From Terriglobia bacterium (GTDB lineage Bacteria > Acidobacteriota > Terriglobia > Terriglobales > Acidobacteriaceae): 64,000 nucleotides of DNA. Below are positions 27,664-34,811 of the stretch, piece after piece. Numbering within the stretch: position 1 is the stretch's first letter; every line of letters begins with the position of its first letter. The notes below the pieces were generated by a model. It did not search any database, was not told the DNA's origin, and worked only from the letters and a program-made list of their open reading frames with translations. Made by a program: the position numbers and the translations under genes. The stretch is taken from positions 423,001 through 487,000 of the forward strand of contig JAIQFD010000004.1 in NCBI GenBank assembly GCA_020073495.1, written 5' to 3'.

Positions 27664-27691
27664 AAAAAGCCCGGCCGCAGAGCGGTCGGGC
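27664..27691 (-). terminator. Intrinsic terminator of the CCHC mini-protein gene
   Basis: The stem is GCCCGGCCGC / GCGGTCGGGC (10 pairs, one G-T) with loop AGA at 27669-27691. It is followed on the minus strand by TTTTTCTCTTC. It lies just downstream of the stop at 27709 and ahead of the ABC ATPase gene. Confidence 0.7.
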
Positions 27692-27708
27692 CGGTTGTAC
27701 CGTCGGTG

Positions 27709-27906
27709 TCACGCGAGTCCGAGAACCTTGCGGACACCGTACCAGGGGCAATCCGGGCGGTGCTGCTCGAGATCGTGGGGATCGCTGGACTCGATGCGGG
27801 CATTGCAGAAGCGACAGAGACCCATCTCGAAGTCCACTGCTCTGCGGTCATCGGAAACCAGTTCCATGACCAGGTCCATGACTTTTTCATCTGCCAAAGT
27901 TGCCAT
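27709..27906 (-). CDS. 65-residue CCHC zinc-binding mini-protein
   Basis: A small protein with C31, C34, H49 and C53 (CRFC ... HRPDCPW), spaced like a treble-clef or zinc-ribbon site. An acidic helical N-terminus (ATLADEKVMDLVMELVSDDRRAVDFEMGL) precedes the site. It could be a protein- or nucleic-acid-binding adaptor; there is no catalytic domain. ATG at 27904-27906 is preferred over an upstream start inside a hydrophobic, less plausible extension. It has its own strong terminator, which supports it being a real expressed gene. Confidence 0.7.
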   Translation of the reverse strand: MATLADEKVMDLVMELVSDDRRAVDFEMGLCRFCNARIESSDPHDLEQHRPDCPWYGVRKVLGLA

Positions 27907-28000
27907 TAGCTGACTCCCGAGATTGCAGCTAAGCTGCGGTAAAGAATTGGAATGGAATGCGGTGGATACCGCGTGCAACGGAGTCGATTGGCCGTGGGGT

Positions 28001-28276
28001 CTAGCGGATCAGCGCGCACTCAAGCTCGAACAGCGGAACACCCGAGGTGAGGGCGTGGGTCACCTCATGCCTGAGCGCGGCAAACACGATACCTGCCGGC
28101 GGGCTGGCCAACGCAAAAAGCGCAGCCACGGGCACCAGCAGTTCGATGAGCGGGAGGTCCTGGAGGTCCTGCAAGTCCCATGCGGTCCCGTTCACCGCCG
28201 CATAGATAGCGATGGTGGACGGCAACAGGAACACCGCAACCGTGGCAATAACCATCAGCCCTGAGAGGACGCGCAC
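28001..28276 (-). CDS. Small two-helix membrane protein, unknown function
   Basis: A 91-residue protein with two predicted membrane helices, MVIATVAVFLLPSTIAIYAAV and LLVPVAALFALASPPAGIVFAAL, and a short tail. No family is recognised. Coding is plausible because hydrophobicity is well organised, but the evidence is only composition and an open frame. It lies between the CCHC mini-protein and PilZ genes on the same strand. Confidence 0.45.
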   Translation of the reverse strand: MRVLSGLMVIATVAVFLLPSTIAIYAAVNGTAWDLQDLQDLPLIELLVPVAALFALASPPAGIVFAALRHEVTHALTSGVPLFELECALIR

Positions 28277-28353
28277 GAACTGCCCCCTGAACTCCAGAGG
28301 TAGGAGACCCTAACTCCGGGGGAAAGCAAAGTCAACGGCTGTTCTGCGGTTGC

Positions 28354-28707
28354 TTAGGCGCTGACCAGCTTTTCCTGATTGCCGGTGAGGCGCTCAATCA
28401 TGGCCAGAGTCCGGGCGAAGTCCGAAATCGGCAAGTTGACGAATTCCAGCCCCATCCTTTTGCCGTGGGTGTGGCGAACCACGGCGCGCAGGCTCAAAAG
28501 ATCGGTTTTCGAATTGCGCGAACGGAAGCGGAGTACCAACTCCGTTCCCGCGGGGTATGCGGTCTCGCCGACGATCCCGATGCCGCCGGCACTAACGTCC
28601 ACCAACTCGCCGGTGATGAGTTCGTCGTTGGTTCCGTAGCGAAGGGCGAGGTTTACCGGAATGCGCGGATTGGAGCGGCGGTCGGAGAGTGGTGAATTAT
28701 CGCTCAT
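28354..28707 (-). CDS. Stand-alone PilZ-domain protein
   Basis: A 117-residue PilZ protein, a probable cyclic di-GMP receptor. The RxxxR motif is R11-S-N-P-R15 and the DxSxxG motif is DVSAGG at residues 37-42. Both are intact, so binding is likely. The rest follows the PilZ beta-barrel pattern, ending with a helix (ISDFARTLAMIERLTG). Output partners are unknown. The GGDEF/HD-GYP gene at 4475 is a candidate source of ligand. The upstream region is the gene-poor 28708-29563 stretch. Confidence 0.85.
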   Translation of the reverse strand: MSDNSPLSDRRSNPRIPVNLALRYGTNDELITGELVDVSAGGIGIVGETAYPAGTELVLRFRSRNSKTDLLSLRAVVRHTHGKRMGLEFVNLPISDFARTLAMIERLTGNQEKLVSA

Positions 28708-29114
28708 GGCAATTCGTTAACACTAGAACAGTCCGAGTCATCCCGCAAATGACGTAAGTAACTGCAGTGGGTGGACTTACGGCGACCCGCATGGGGAAAG
28801 CGGTGCCATGCTTGGGAGCCCACGTGGTGAAGAGGCTGGGCGTGGCGGAAGTGTCGGGGCCCACGCAACAAGGCAATCGCCGGAGCCGCGCAAAGTGCGG
28901 TTTTGAATGCGATTTGCACAATCGGAAAATGCGCCAAGCCGCGTCAGCAGCGGCTCCCCATCGCTGTTGAAAACTGCTGCTGCACCACGGCAGTTGCATA
29001 CGGCTGTGAATGAGCTGCACTCGATTGAAAACAAAGCAGATACAGTCCTACGAAAATCGTTGACTTAAGAATACAGGAGCGTAAAAGGACACTCGTTCTT
29101 TGACATTTCTTAAG

Positions 29115-29437
29115 TTTCTCCGGTTGGTGGTGAGTCCGGGGCTGAAGCCACAGTCACCGTCCACGCTCTCGAGGCGGATGGGACGGAGGGCAGGCGACGG
29201 TCTATAGCGAGCTGCTGGTCGAGGGGAACGAGAAACACGTCGAAGGCAAGATAGAGTCCCGAGGCGTTACCCGGTTTTTCCGGTTGGTGGTAAGCCCGGA
29301 GCCCGAGCTGAGGCGCAAGCTTCTTAATGATCGCGCCAGCGCGACCCGCAAGGAAGTGCTGGAGGCAGGTCGGCAAGGGTCTACAAGCGAGCTGCTGGTC
29401 GAGAGGAACAGGGTAACAGCACCTCGGGACTCTTAAT
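29115..29437 (+). pseudogene. Decayed tandem duplication, possible gene remnant
   Basis: Two related units. CGGTTGGTGGTGAGTCCGG at 29121 recurs as CGGTTGGTGGTAAGCCCGG at 29281 (offset 160). AGCGAGCTGCTGGTCGA at 29206 recurs at 29386 (offset 180), so a 20-base insertion or deletion separates the copies. In one frame 29199-29437 reads as coding-like text (VYSELLVEGNEKHVEGKIES, then FFRLVVSPEPELRRKLL, ending in TAA). No start codon is credible, and the first copy is interrupted by stops and frameshift. This is best seen as a gene remnant or a non-coding repeat pair. Confidence 0.4.
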
Positions 29438-29502
29438 TTGTTGACCTCCTACCTACGCGTACGATTCCCGAAATAGGCCCATAGCCGGGCGCCCAGCCGG
29501 TC

Positions 29503-29508
29503 TATAAT
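29503..29508 (+). promoter_or_regulatory. -10 element of kinase gene 1
   Basis: TATAAT in the context CTATAATCTGCGCCACA. It predicts a leader of about 50 bases to the ATG at 29564. The same context (CTATAATTGCGCGCACA) precedes kinase gene 2. No convincing -35 is seen. Confidence 0.5.
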
Positions 29509-29563
29509 CTGCGCCACACTCGGGGGCGACTCAGTCCTACCGCACCACGGCAACCAAGGAAGA

Positions 29564-32140
29564 ATGGCACTCACAGCGGGCGCACGTCTGGGACCGTACG
29601 AGATTCAGGGCTCTATTGGCGCGGGGGGCATGGGCGAGGTGTACCGCGCCCTGGACACGCGGTTGAGCCGCGCCGTCGCGATCAAGATCCTTCCCTCCGA
29701 TTTCTCCGCCGACGCCAGCCGCCTACAACGCTTTGCGCAGGAAGCGCAGCTGCTGAGCACGCTGAACCACCCCAACATCATGGCCGTGTACGACGTCGGC
29801 GAGCAGGACGGCATCCCCTACCTCGTCTCGGAACTGCTCGAAGGCGAAACCCTCCGGGAACGGATGGAGCGAGCGCCGCTTCCCCTGCGCAAGGCGGCCG
29901 AGTACGCAGTCCAGATGGCGCACGGGTTGGCGGCTGCGCACGAGAAGGGGATCATCCATCGCGACCTGAAACCGGAGAATGTCTTCATCACCACGGACGG
30001 AAGGATCAAGGTCCTGGATTTCGGTTTGGCGAAGGGGACGCGGCATGGGGCCGCCGCGGCCGGAGATGCGACCCAGGCCACGGTCGCAAGCCAACCGGGC
30101 CTGGTCCTGGGTACCGTCGGGTACATGTCCCCGGAGCAGGTTCGGGGCAAGCCCGCCGACGCGCGGTCAGACCTCTTCAGCTTCGGCACGGTGTTGTACG
30201 AAATGATTTGCGGGCAGCGCGCCTTTCACGGCGATTCCTCGGTCGAGGTGATGAATTCGATCCTGAAAGAGGACCCGCCCGAACTGGCGACCGCGGAACG
30301 GAAGGTGCCTCCGGCGCTGGAACGGATCATCCGTCGCTGCCTGGAAAAAAACCCGGAGGAGCGCTTTCAGTCGGCGCGCGACGTGGCCTTCGCGTTGGAA
30401 GCGATCTCGGGCACGAGTGAATCGAGTTCGGCGCAGCCTGCGCTGACGGCCGTGGTCCCAGGCCGTTGGCGAAAATTTGCCATGGTGTCAGCCCTTTTGG
30501 CCATTGCGTGCGCGCTCTCCTACGTCGTGGGATCGCGGACGAGTTCCACACCAGTCGCGGAAAACGTCACCTTTCGGCTGTTGACCTTCCGGCCGCAGGC
30601 GATCTTCCGGGTCGCGTTCGCCCCCGACAAGAAAGCGATCATCTTCAGCTCGGCGACCATGGGGAATGTGCCGGAGATCTTCACCCTGAGTCCGGAGTAC
30701 CCGGAACCGCACTCGCTGGGACTGCACGATGTTCAGCTCCTGTCGGTGTCGTCGAAGGGAGAGATCGCACTGCTCACCAAGGCGCGCTACGTCGGGCATC
30801 GTCTGTTCAGCGGGACGTTGGCCCGGATGCCGATCGGCGGCGGCGCGCCGCGGGAGATATTAGAGGGTGTGCGAGAGGCGGATTTTGCTCCAGACGGAAG
30901 CGACTTGGCCATCATCCGCGACGTAGGCGGAAAGGACCGCCTCGAGTATCCCATCAGCCACGTCCTGGTCGAATACGGGGGCTACTTGAGCGACCTGCGC
31001 TTTTCGCCAAAGGGAGACAAGATCGCGTACATGCTGCATCCGTTCCGGTATGACGATCGGGGCGGCGTGGCGGTCGTCGATCTGGCCGGCAACGCGAAAG
31101 TGCTCTCCGACGGCTACTGGGGCGTCGAGGGCCTTGCGTGGTCGCGTTCGGGCGACGAGGTACTTTTCTCGGGCGGACGATCGTACAGCTCGTTCGTGGT
31201 ACGCGGGGTCACGCTCTCCGGCAAGACACGCGTTGTCCGGGACAGTGCCGGCGGCTTGACGATTCACGACATCTCTGATGACGGGCGCTGGCTGGTGACG
31301 CGCGACGACATCCACCGCGAAGTGTTCGGCAATGGGCCGGACGTGAAGGGCGAGATCTCGCTGGCATTCCTGGATTACACCCAGCCGATTGCTCTGACAC
31401 CCGATGGCCGCACCCTATTAATGACAGAGGAGAGCGGGATCTTCGGCGACTTCTACAGCGTGTGCATCCGTCAAACGGATGGCTCGCCTGTGGTGCGGCT
31501 GGGCGAGGGCTGGGCGGCAGATTTGTCCCCCGACGGAAAATGGGCACTCGCTCTGATCGCTCGCTCCCCGGATGAATTGTTCCTATATCCCACCGGGGCA
31601 GGCCTGGCGAAGAAGCTGTCACTGGGGGCGGTGAAAGACGTCAGCACGGCGTACTGGTTCGCCGACGGCCAGCGCATTCTGCTCTGCGGCACAGAAGCTG
31701 GACACGGTTCGCGATGCTACGTCCATGACCTCACAGCAGGTCCGCCACGCGCCGTCACTCCCGAAACCACGACCGATGGGATCCCGTCGAAAGATGGCAA
31801 GCTGGTGTTGGCGCAGGATTCAGATGGACGGTGGATTGAGTTGCCCGTCGCTGGAGGTCAGCCGCATCCGGTGACCTCGCTAAAGGCCGGTGACGGGGTG
31901 CTCCGCTGGCCCGGCACGCAATGGGTGTTGGTACGCGGACCAAAGTCGGATCTTCCGGTGCGGGTCGAGCGCGTGGACCTCGAAACCGGGAACCGGACTT
32001 TGGTACGCCAATTCGCTCCGGCAGACCTCACGGGCACAATGTCGAGCCAGTCGGTCGCCATCACGGATGACGCCAAGTGGTATGCGTACTCGATTCTGAA
32101 GCAAAACTCGACGCTGTTCGTGATCGAGCCAACCAAGTAA
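29564..32140 (+). CDS. Membrane Ser/Thr protein kinase with beta-propeller, array gene 1 (subtype A)
   Basis: An 858-residue eukaryotic-like kinase. The glycine loop is [10 protein letters not shown] (residues 19-28), the ATP lysine is K41, the catalytic aspartate is D134 in HRDLKPEN, and the DFG aspartate is D152, so it should be active. The activation segment reads LVLGTVGYMSPEQ. A transmembrane helix (FAMVSALLAIACALSYVVGS) at about 305-325 precedes a C-terminal region of WD40/TolB-like PD40 blades, for example FAPDKKAIIF and FSPKGDKIAY. The propeller would lie outside the inner membrane as a sensor. It is the first of four paralogues, followed after 43 bases by the next. Ligand and targets are unknown. 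Confidence 0.93.
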   Translation: MALTAGARLGPYEIQGSIGAGGMGEVYRALDTRLSRAVAIKILPSDFSADASRLQRFAQEAQLLSTLNHPNIMAVYDVGEQDGIPYLVSELLEGETLRERMERAPLPLRKAAEYAVQMAHGLAAAHEKGIIHRDLKPENVFITTDGRIKVLDFGLAKGTRHGAAAAGDATQATVASQPGLVLGTVGYMSPEQVRGKPADARSDLFSFGTVLYEMICGQRAFHGDSSVEVMNSILKEDPPELATAERKVPPALERIIRRCLEKNPEERFQSARDVAFALEAISGTSESSSAQPALTAVVPGRWRKFAMVSALLAIACALSYVVGSRTSSTPVAENVTFRLLTFRPQAIFRVAFAPDKKAIIFSSATMGNVPEIFTLSPEYPEPHSLGLHDVQLLSVSSKGEIALLTKARYVGHRLFSGTLARMPIGGGAPREILEGVREADFAPDGSDLAIIRDVGGKDRLEYPISHVLVEYGGYLSDLRFSPKGDKIAYMLHPFRYDDRGGVAVVDLAGNAKVLSDGYWGVEGLAWSRSGDEVLFSGGRSYSSFVVRGVTLSGKTRVVRDSAGGLTIHDISDDGRWLVTRDDIHREVFGNGPDVKGEISLAFLDYTQPIALTPDGRTLLMTEESGIFGDFYSVCIRQTDGSPVVRLGEGWAADLSPDGKWALALIARSPDELFLYPTGAGLAKKLSLGAVKDVSTAYWFADGQRILLCGTEAGHGSRCYVHDLTAGPPRAVTPETTTDGIPSKDGKLVLAQDSDGRWIELPVAGGQPHPVTSLKAGDGVLRWPGTQWVLVRGPKSDLPVRVERVDLETGNRTLVRQFAPADLTGTMSSQSVAITDDAKWYAYSILKQNSTLFVIEPTK

Positions 32141-32147
32141 CCGAAGC

Positions 32148-32153
32148 TATAAT
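32148..32153 (+). promoter_or_regulatory. -10 element of kinase gene 2
   Basis: TATAAT lies in the 43-base gap after kinase gene 1, in a context nearly identical to the one before gene 1. A purine-rich GGGGGGAGCGGGG follows just before the ATG at 32184. Confidence 0.5.
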
Positions 32154-32183
32154 TGCGCGCACAGCCGCTCGGGGGGAGCGGGG

Positions 32184-34811
32184 ATGGCACTCACATCAGG
32201 CACCAAGCTCGGGCCATACGAGATCGTCGGCGCATTGGGCGCGGGCGGCATGGGTGAAGTGTATCGCGCTCGCGACACGCGGCTGGACCGCTCGGTCGCG
32301 ATCAAGGTCCTGCCGTCCCACCTGTCCGGTGATCCCGAGCTGCGGCAGCGCTTCGACCGGGAAGCGCGCACGATCTCCAGCCTCTCCCATCCGAACATTT
32401 GCACGTTGCACGACGTCGGCCACCAGGGTGGCGTGGACTTCCTGGTCATGGAGTACCTGGAAGGCGAGACGCTGGAGAAACGGCTGGAGCGGGGCGCCTT
32501 GCCGCCGGAGCAGACACTGAAGATCGCCATCGAAGTGGCAGAGGCGCTGGACAAGGCGCACCGTCAGGGCGTCATCCATCGCGACCTGAAGCCGGGAAAT
32601 GTCATGCTAACGAAGTCGGGGGCGAAGCTGATGGACTTCGGGCTGGCCAAGCTGCGCCGGGAGCCGGTACCGGCGGTGGCGGCGCTGACAGAGATGACGG
32701 CGGCGGGGAACAAGAACCTGACCACGGAAGGCATGATCGTGGGCACCTTCCAGTACATGGCGCCGGAGCAGCTGGAGGGGCAGGAAGCGGACGTGCGCAG
32801 CGACCTGTTCGCGCTCGGTGCGGTGATTTATGAGATGGCGACTGGACGTCCAGCGTTCAGCGGCAAGACGAAGGCGAGCCTGATCGCGGCCATCCTGTCG
32901 TCGCAGCCAAAGCCGATCAGTGAGTTGCAGACGATGACACCACCGGCGCTGGACCGGGTAGTGCGCACTTGCCTGGCGAAAGACCCGGACGAGCGCTGGC
33001 AGAGCGCGCATGACATCAAGCTGCAACTGGAAGGCATCCGCGACGGTGCAGAAGTTGCGGCAGGGAAGGCACGGGCGGCCGGGCCCCTGTGGCGCTGGGC
33101 ATTGCTCGCTGCGCTGCTCGCGGGGCTGGTCGGATATGCGGGCGGACGGTGGGGACGAAGCGAGCCCGCCAAAGCCCCGGTCTACCGCACAGCGCTCACG
33201 CCGCCTACGGGGCATTCTTACGTCGCCTATGATTTCGCGATCTCTCCCGACAGCACTCGACTTGCATTCACGGCCACCAGCGCCGATGGAGTGACCACAT
33301 TGTGGGTGAAATCGCTGGCCACCAGCTCCGACCAGGAGGTATCCGGGACGCAGGGCGCAGCGTTTCCCTTCTGGTCCCCCGATTCCCACCAGATCGGTTT
33401 CTTCGCGGAACGAAAGTTGAAGAAGGTCGACCTGGGGACAGCTGGCGTGCAGACGATCTGCGATGCAACCCTGGGTCGTGGCGGGACATGGAACCGCGAG
33501 GGCACAATCGTCTTCGCACCTTACATTGGGGCGGTCCTGCTTAGCGTGCCGGCCGATGGAGGGGTCCCCGTCCCAGCCACCAAACTCCACCAGAGCGTGG
33601 GCGAGAGCCACCGCTGGCCCACGTTCCTCCCGGACGGGCGCCATTTTCTCTACTTCGTTGACTGGTCGGTGGGCCGCGACGGCCTTTACATCGGAAACCT
33701 CGACGCGAATGAAGGAGTACTGCTGTCCGCCGACATCCGCGGCAACACTGCCTTTGCCGCCGGGCACCTGCTGTTCGTGCGCGACGGGACCCTGTTCGCA
33801 CAGCCGTTCGACACCAGGAAACTGCGTTTCACCGGTAATCCAGTGGCGATCGTGAACCAGGAAATGGAGCAGGAACTCGGATTCAGTAGATCGGGGTTTT
33901 CGGTGGCCGAGTCGGGCGCACTCGTCTACCAGTCGCGGCACACCTACAGTTCCCGCCTGGTCTGGTTTGACCGCTCCGGCAAGGAATTGGGAACGGTCGG
34001 AGATGCAGCATCGTACGAGCCGAAGCTTTCGCCCGACGAGCACGAACTCGCCGTGACGTTGGATCAGGCGACCAATGGCCACGCACGGGTATTCGTGATC
34101 GATATGACACGTGGCACCTCCTATCCCCTCACGGCGGAGACCGACCGCAACCTAACGCCGGCTTGGTCGCCCGATTCGAGGATGCTGGCCTATACCTCAC
34201 AGGGAACCACGATCCAGCGCAGGGCGGCGGACGGTTCGGGCGCGCCCGAGACGTTGGTCGAAGGAACGCGACTCATGCTCAATGACTGGTCGCGCGACGG
34301 CCGGTACCTCGCATACATGAATTTTCTGGAGGGCAGGCCGGAGGTCTGGGTCTACGATCTCGCGGAAAGAAAATCTTCGCGGTTCTGTGGATCGAGTTGC
34401 GCCGAGGCGCGGTTCTCACCGGACGGGCACTGGATCTCCCATACCAGCGGCGCCCGAGGCGGTACGCCGGCGGTCATCGTGGAAGCTTTCCCTGGCCCCG
34501 GGTCGCAGGTCCAGCTCTCCTCGGCATCGGGCGGGACCCAAGGCCAGTGGAGAGCTGATGGGAAAGAGCTGTTCTACGTAGACTCCGACAAGCGGCTGAT
34601 GGCGGTGCCCATCAAACTGGGCCCGAATAAGATCGAAGCGGGCACGCCCCACGCGTTGTTTCAGACGCGCATGCACGGCGCGAAATTCGCCTTGTTCCAA
34701 TATGCGGTTTCGCGGGATGGCCAGCGGTTCCTGATCAATTCTCTGCCGCGCGAAGATGCGGCTGCACCCATGATGCTGCTCACCGATTGGACGGCGGTGC
34801 TAAAGAAATGA
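32184..34811 (+). CDS. Membrane Ser/Thr protein kinase with beta-propeller, array gene 2 (subtype B)
   Basis: An 875-residue kinase with all catalytic residues: K41, D134 in HRDLKPGN, and DFG in [11 protein letters not shown]. The activation segment differs from subtype [19 protein letters not shown]. It contains the segment PVPAVAALTEMTAAGNKNLT, almost shared with gene 4. A membrane helix (WALLAALLAGLVGYAGG) lies near 300-320. A PD40/TolB-like propeller follows (WSPDSHQIGFFAE, LSPDEHELAV, WSPDSRMLAY, FSPDGHWISH). It has its own predicted -10. Its stop overlaps the start of gene 3 (ATGA), implying translational coupling. Confidence 0.93.
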   Translation: MALTSGTKLGPYEIVGALGAGGMGEVYRARDTRLDRSVAIKVLPSHLSGDPELRQRFDREARTISSLSHPNICTLHDVGHQGGVDFLVMEYLEGETLEKRLERGALPPEQTLKIAIEVAEALDKAHRQGVIHRDLKPGNVMLTKSGAKLMDFGLAKLRREPVPAVAALTEMTAAGNKNLTTEGMIVGTFQYMAPEQLEGQEADVRSDLFALGAVIYEMATGRPAFSGKTKASLIAAILSSQPKPISELQTMTPPALDRVVRTCLAKDPDERWQSAHDIKLQLEGIRDGAEVAAGKARAAGPLWRWALLAALLAGLVGYAGGRWGRSEPAKAPVYRTALTPPTGHSYVAYDFAISPDSTRLAFTATSADGVTTLWVKSLATSSDQEVSGTQGAAFPFWSPDSHQIGFFAERKLKKVDLGTAGVQTICDATLGRGGTWNREGTIVFAPYIGAVLLSVPADGGVPVPATKLHQSVGESHRWPTFLPDGRHFLYFVDWSVGRDGLYIGNLDANEGVLLSADIRGNTAFAAGHLLFVRDGTLFAQPFDTRKLRFTGNPVAIVNQEMEQELGFSRSGFSVAESGALVYQSRHTYSSRLVWFDRSGKELGTVGDAASYEPKLSPDEHELAVTLDQATNGHARVFVIDMTRGTSYPLTAETDRNLTPAWSPDSRMLAYTSQGTTIQRRAADGSGAPETLVEGTRLMLNDWSRDGRYLAYMNFLEGRPEVWVYDLAERKSSRFCGSSCAEARFSPDGHWISHTSGARGGTPAVIVEAFPGPGSQVQLSSASGGTQGQWRADGKELFYVDSDKRLMAVPIKLGPNKIEAGTPHALFQTRMHGAKFALFQYAVSRDGQRFLINSLPREDAAAPMMLLTDWTAVLKK

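Larger units (their letters stand above)
28708..29563. other. Gene-poor stretch upstream of the kinase array
   Basis: About 850 bases without a convincing complete gene. The left half has no structure I can name beyond short open frames. TTGACT near 29061 followed after 16 bases by TAAAAG is a possible promoter. The right half contains a decayed tandem duplication (29115-29437), described separately. Near the right end TATAAT at 29503-29508 is a likely -10 element for the first kinase. Confidence 0.6.

Noticed and set aside
26590-28276. Peptide-uptake operon around the ABC ATPase
   Set aside because: No permease or binding protein is adjacent, and a terminator separates the ATPase from the upstream small genes.
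28708-29110. tRNA or rRNA gene in the gene-poor stretch
   Set aside because: I could not find a cloverleaf, TTCRANNC-type T-loop or rRNA-like sequence there.
29115-29437. CRISPR array
   Set aside because: There are only two degenerate long copies with unequal spacing and no regular repeat-spacer pattern; no cas gene is visible.
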